This document shows positions 17,128-17,530 of a DNA stretch of 17,530 nucleotides, piece after piece. Source of the stretch: Fusobacterium sp. Its GTDB lineage: Bacteria > Fusobacteriota > Fusobacteriia > Fusobacteriales > Fusobacteriaceae. Within the stretch, counting starts at the first letter, position 1. Each line of letters opens with the position of its first letter. A program made the position numbers and the translations under genes. The DNA lies in contig NZ_JAGIRL010000022.1 in assembly GCF_019012925.1 (NCBI RefSeq), positions 1 through 17,530 on the forward strand. Direction: 5' to 3'. A model generated the notes under the pieces. It did no database searches and was not told where the DNA came from. It saw nothing but the letters and a program-made list of their open reading frames with translations.

Positions 17128-17142
17128 TCATAACGGTATCAT
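17128..17142 (-). other. Possible four-codon leader ORF (MIPL) before rpmG
   Basis: The ATG at 17142 has GGGAGGA with 6 nt spacing, better than the signal of many genes here, and reads Met-Ile-Pro-Leu-stop. Its TGA overlaps an ATG in the rpmG frame. Its ribosome binding site touches the 3' arm of the hairpin at 17153-17172. It may be chance or a small translational control device for rpmG. Confidence 0.3.
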
Positions 17143-17152
17143 TTAGATCCTC

Positions 17153-17172
17153 CCATACATCCTTATGTATGG
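17153..17172 (-). promoter_or_regulatory. Hairpin in the rpmG leader
   Basis: CCATACAT and ATGTATGG form a perfect 8-bp stem with an AAGG loop in the minus-strand RNA. It is followed by GAGGATC rather than a U-tract, so it is not a terminator. The last two G of the stem are part of the following GGGAGG, so folding could limit ribosome access to the small leader ORF. Confidence 0.55.
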
Positions 17173-17210
17173 TGTTAAAGAGTTTATATCTTGCTTTCTA
17201 AGACTTAGAT

Positions 17211-17239
17211 ATATTACCATATTTTTAAAACTTTGTCAA
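17211..17239 (-). promoter_or_regulatory. Promoter of the rpmG-tRNA-Trp-secE-nusG operon
   Basis: A perfect minus-strand TTGACA (17234-17239), a 17-nt spacer and TAATAT (17211-17216) preceded by TGG, an extended -10. Transcription would start near 17204 and leave a structured leader of about 90 nt before rpmG. It is the only strong promoter I see between the rRNA operon and rplL. Confidence 0.75.
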
Positions 17240-17295
17240 ACATTTTTTTAAAAATTTATCTATTTATTTTTTGGTACCTCATTATAAATAAAAAA

Positions 17296-17413
17296 GCTTG
17301 GCAAGTTCCTATCCTCCCAGGAGGCTTCCCTCCAAGTACTTTCAGCGTTTACGGGCTTAACTTCCAGGTTCGGAATGTATCTGGGTGTACCCCCGTAGCT
17401 CTTCTCACCAAGC
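17296..17413 (-). rRNA. rrf: 5S ribosomal RNA
   Basis: The minus strand has a complete 5S gene of about 118 nt: terminal helix GCTTGG with CCAAGC, the internal CGGGGGTACACCC and CATTCCGAACCTGGAAG segments that are characteristic of bacterial 5S, and AAGTTAAGCCCGT. A run of six T follows the 3' end at once. The ends are set by the terminal helix and may be off by one or two bases. Confidence 0.95.
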
Positions 17414-17460
17414 TAATATCTATTAGAATAGACATTTGAAACTATATAGTAAAATCATTA

Positions 17461-17530
17461 AGGTTAAAACTTCGACTTATTAGTATTGGTCAGCTAAAGG
17501 CCTCACAGCCCTTACACCCCCAACCTATCA
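17461..17530 (-). rRNA. rrl: 23S ribosomal RNA, 3' end only
   Basis: The minus-strand segment GGGGGTGTAAGGGCTGTGAG, then GCTGACCAATACTAATAAG and TCGAAGTTTTAACC, is the conserved 3' end of bacterial 23S rRNA. The rest lies beyond the window. The 3' boundary is placed at TTAACC, which in other bacteria pairs with the 5' end. The 47-nt spacer to 5S contains a small AT-rich stem only. Confidence 0.92.

Noticed and set aside
1..17530. CRISPR array, defence island or novel multi-gene system
   Set aside because: No regularly spaced repeats or unknown gene clusters are present. All intact genes belong to recognised families and long gene-free stretches are lacking (the largest gap is about 207 nt apart from the rRNA-rpmG leader region).

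Overview
The window is a low-GC, AT-rich bacterial chromosome segment in which every supportable gene lies on the minus strand. I therefore describe it in the direction of transcription, from high to low coordinates. Protein sequences, the strong GGAGG-type ribosome binding sites and the gene order fit Fusobacterium or a close relative in the Fusobacteriaceae. That assignment rests on remembered similarity and was not checked by a search.

Right end (17530 to 16645): the 3' end of a 23S rRNA gene and a complete 5S rRNA gene close an rRNA operon. An extended -10 promoter follows at once and starts the translation/transcription operon: rpmG (L33, TTG start), tRNA-Trp(CCA) and secE. Centre right (16639 to 13627): nusG, rplK, rplA, rplJ and rplL encode NusG, L11, L1, L10 and L7/L12. 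Two similar 26-nt hairpin elements precede rplK and rplA and are probable L1 autoregulatory sites. An L10 leader with a terminator-like hairpin precedes rplJ.

Centre (13626 to 5845): rpoB and rpoC encode the beta and beta' subunits of RNA polymerase. The rplL-rpoB gap carries a bidirectional terminator or attenuator and then a long wobble-rich stem. The rpoB-rpoC gap carries a perfect 17-bp stem. Neither stem is followed by a U-tract, so both look like RNA processing sites rather than terminators.

Left centre (5774 to 2864): after a short GC-rich hairpin come yicC, remA (DUF370), gmk, rpoZ and an apbE lipoprotein gene, tightly packed with overlaps. This joins the yicC-remA-gmk-rpoZ module to rpoBC, so beta, beta' and omega are encoded within about 10 kb on one strand.

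Left end (2804 to 1): a separate promoter, overlapped by a perfect 9-bp inverted repeat, drives a probable water-forming NADH oxidase (nox) and then a HAD-family hydrolase. Beyond it is the edge of a derelict IS607-type insertion sequence: a tnpA reduced to its two ends by an internal deletion and a frameshift, followed by a tnpB with an in-frame amber stop.

Most of the window is conserved housekeeping. I found no CRISPR array, defence island or clearly new system. The points worth a second look are the RNA elements between genes, the nox operator, the decayed insertion sequence and some motif losses in L33 and ApbE.
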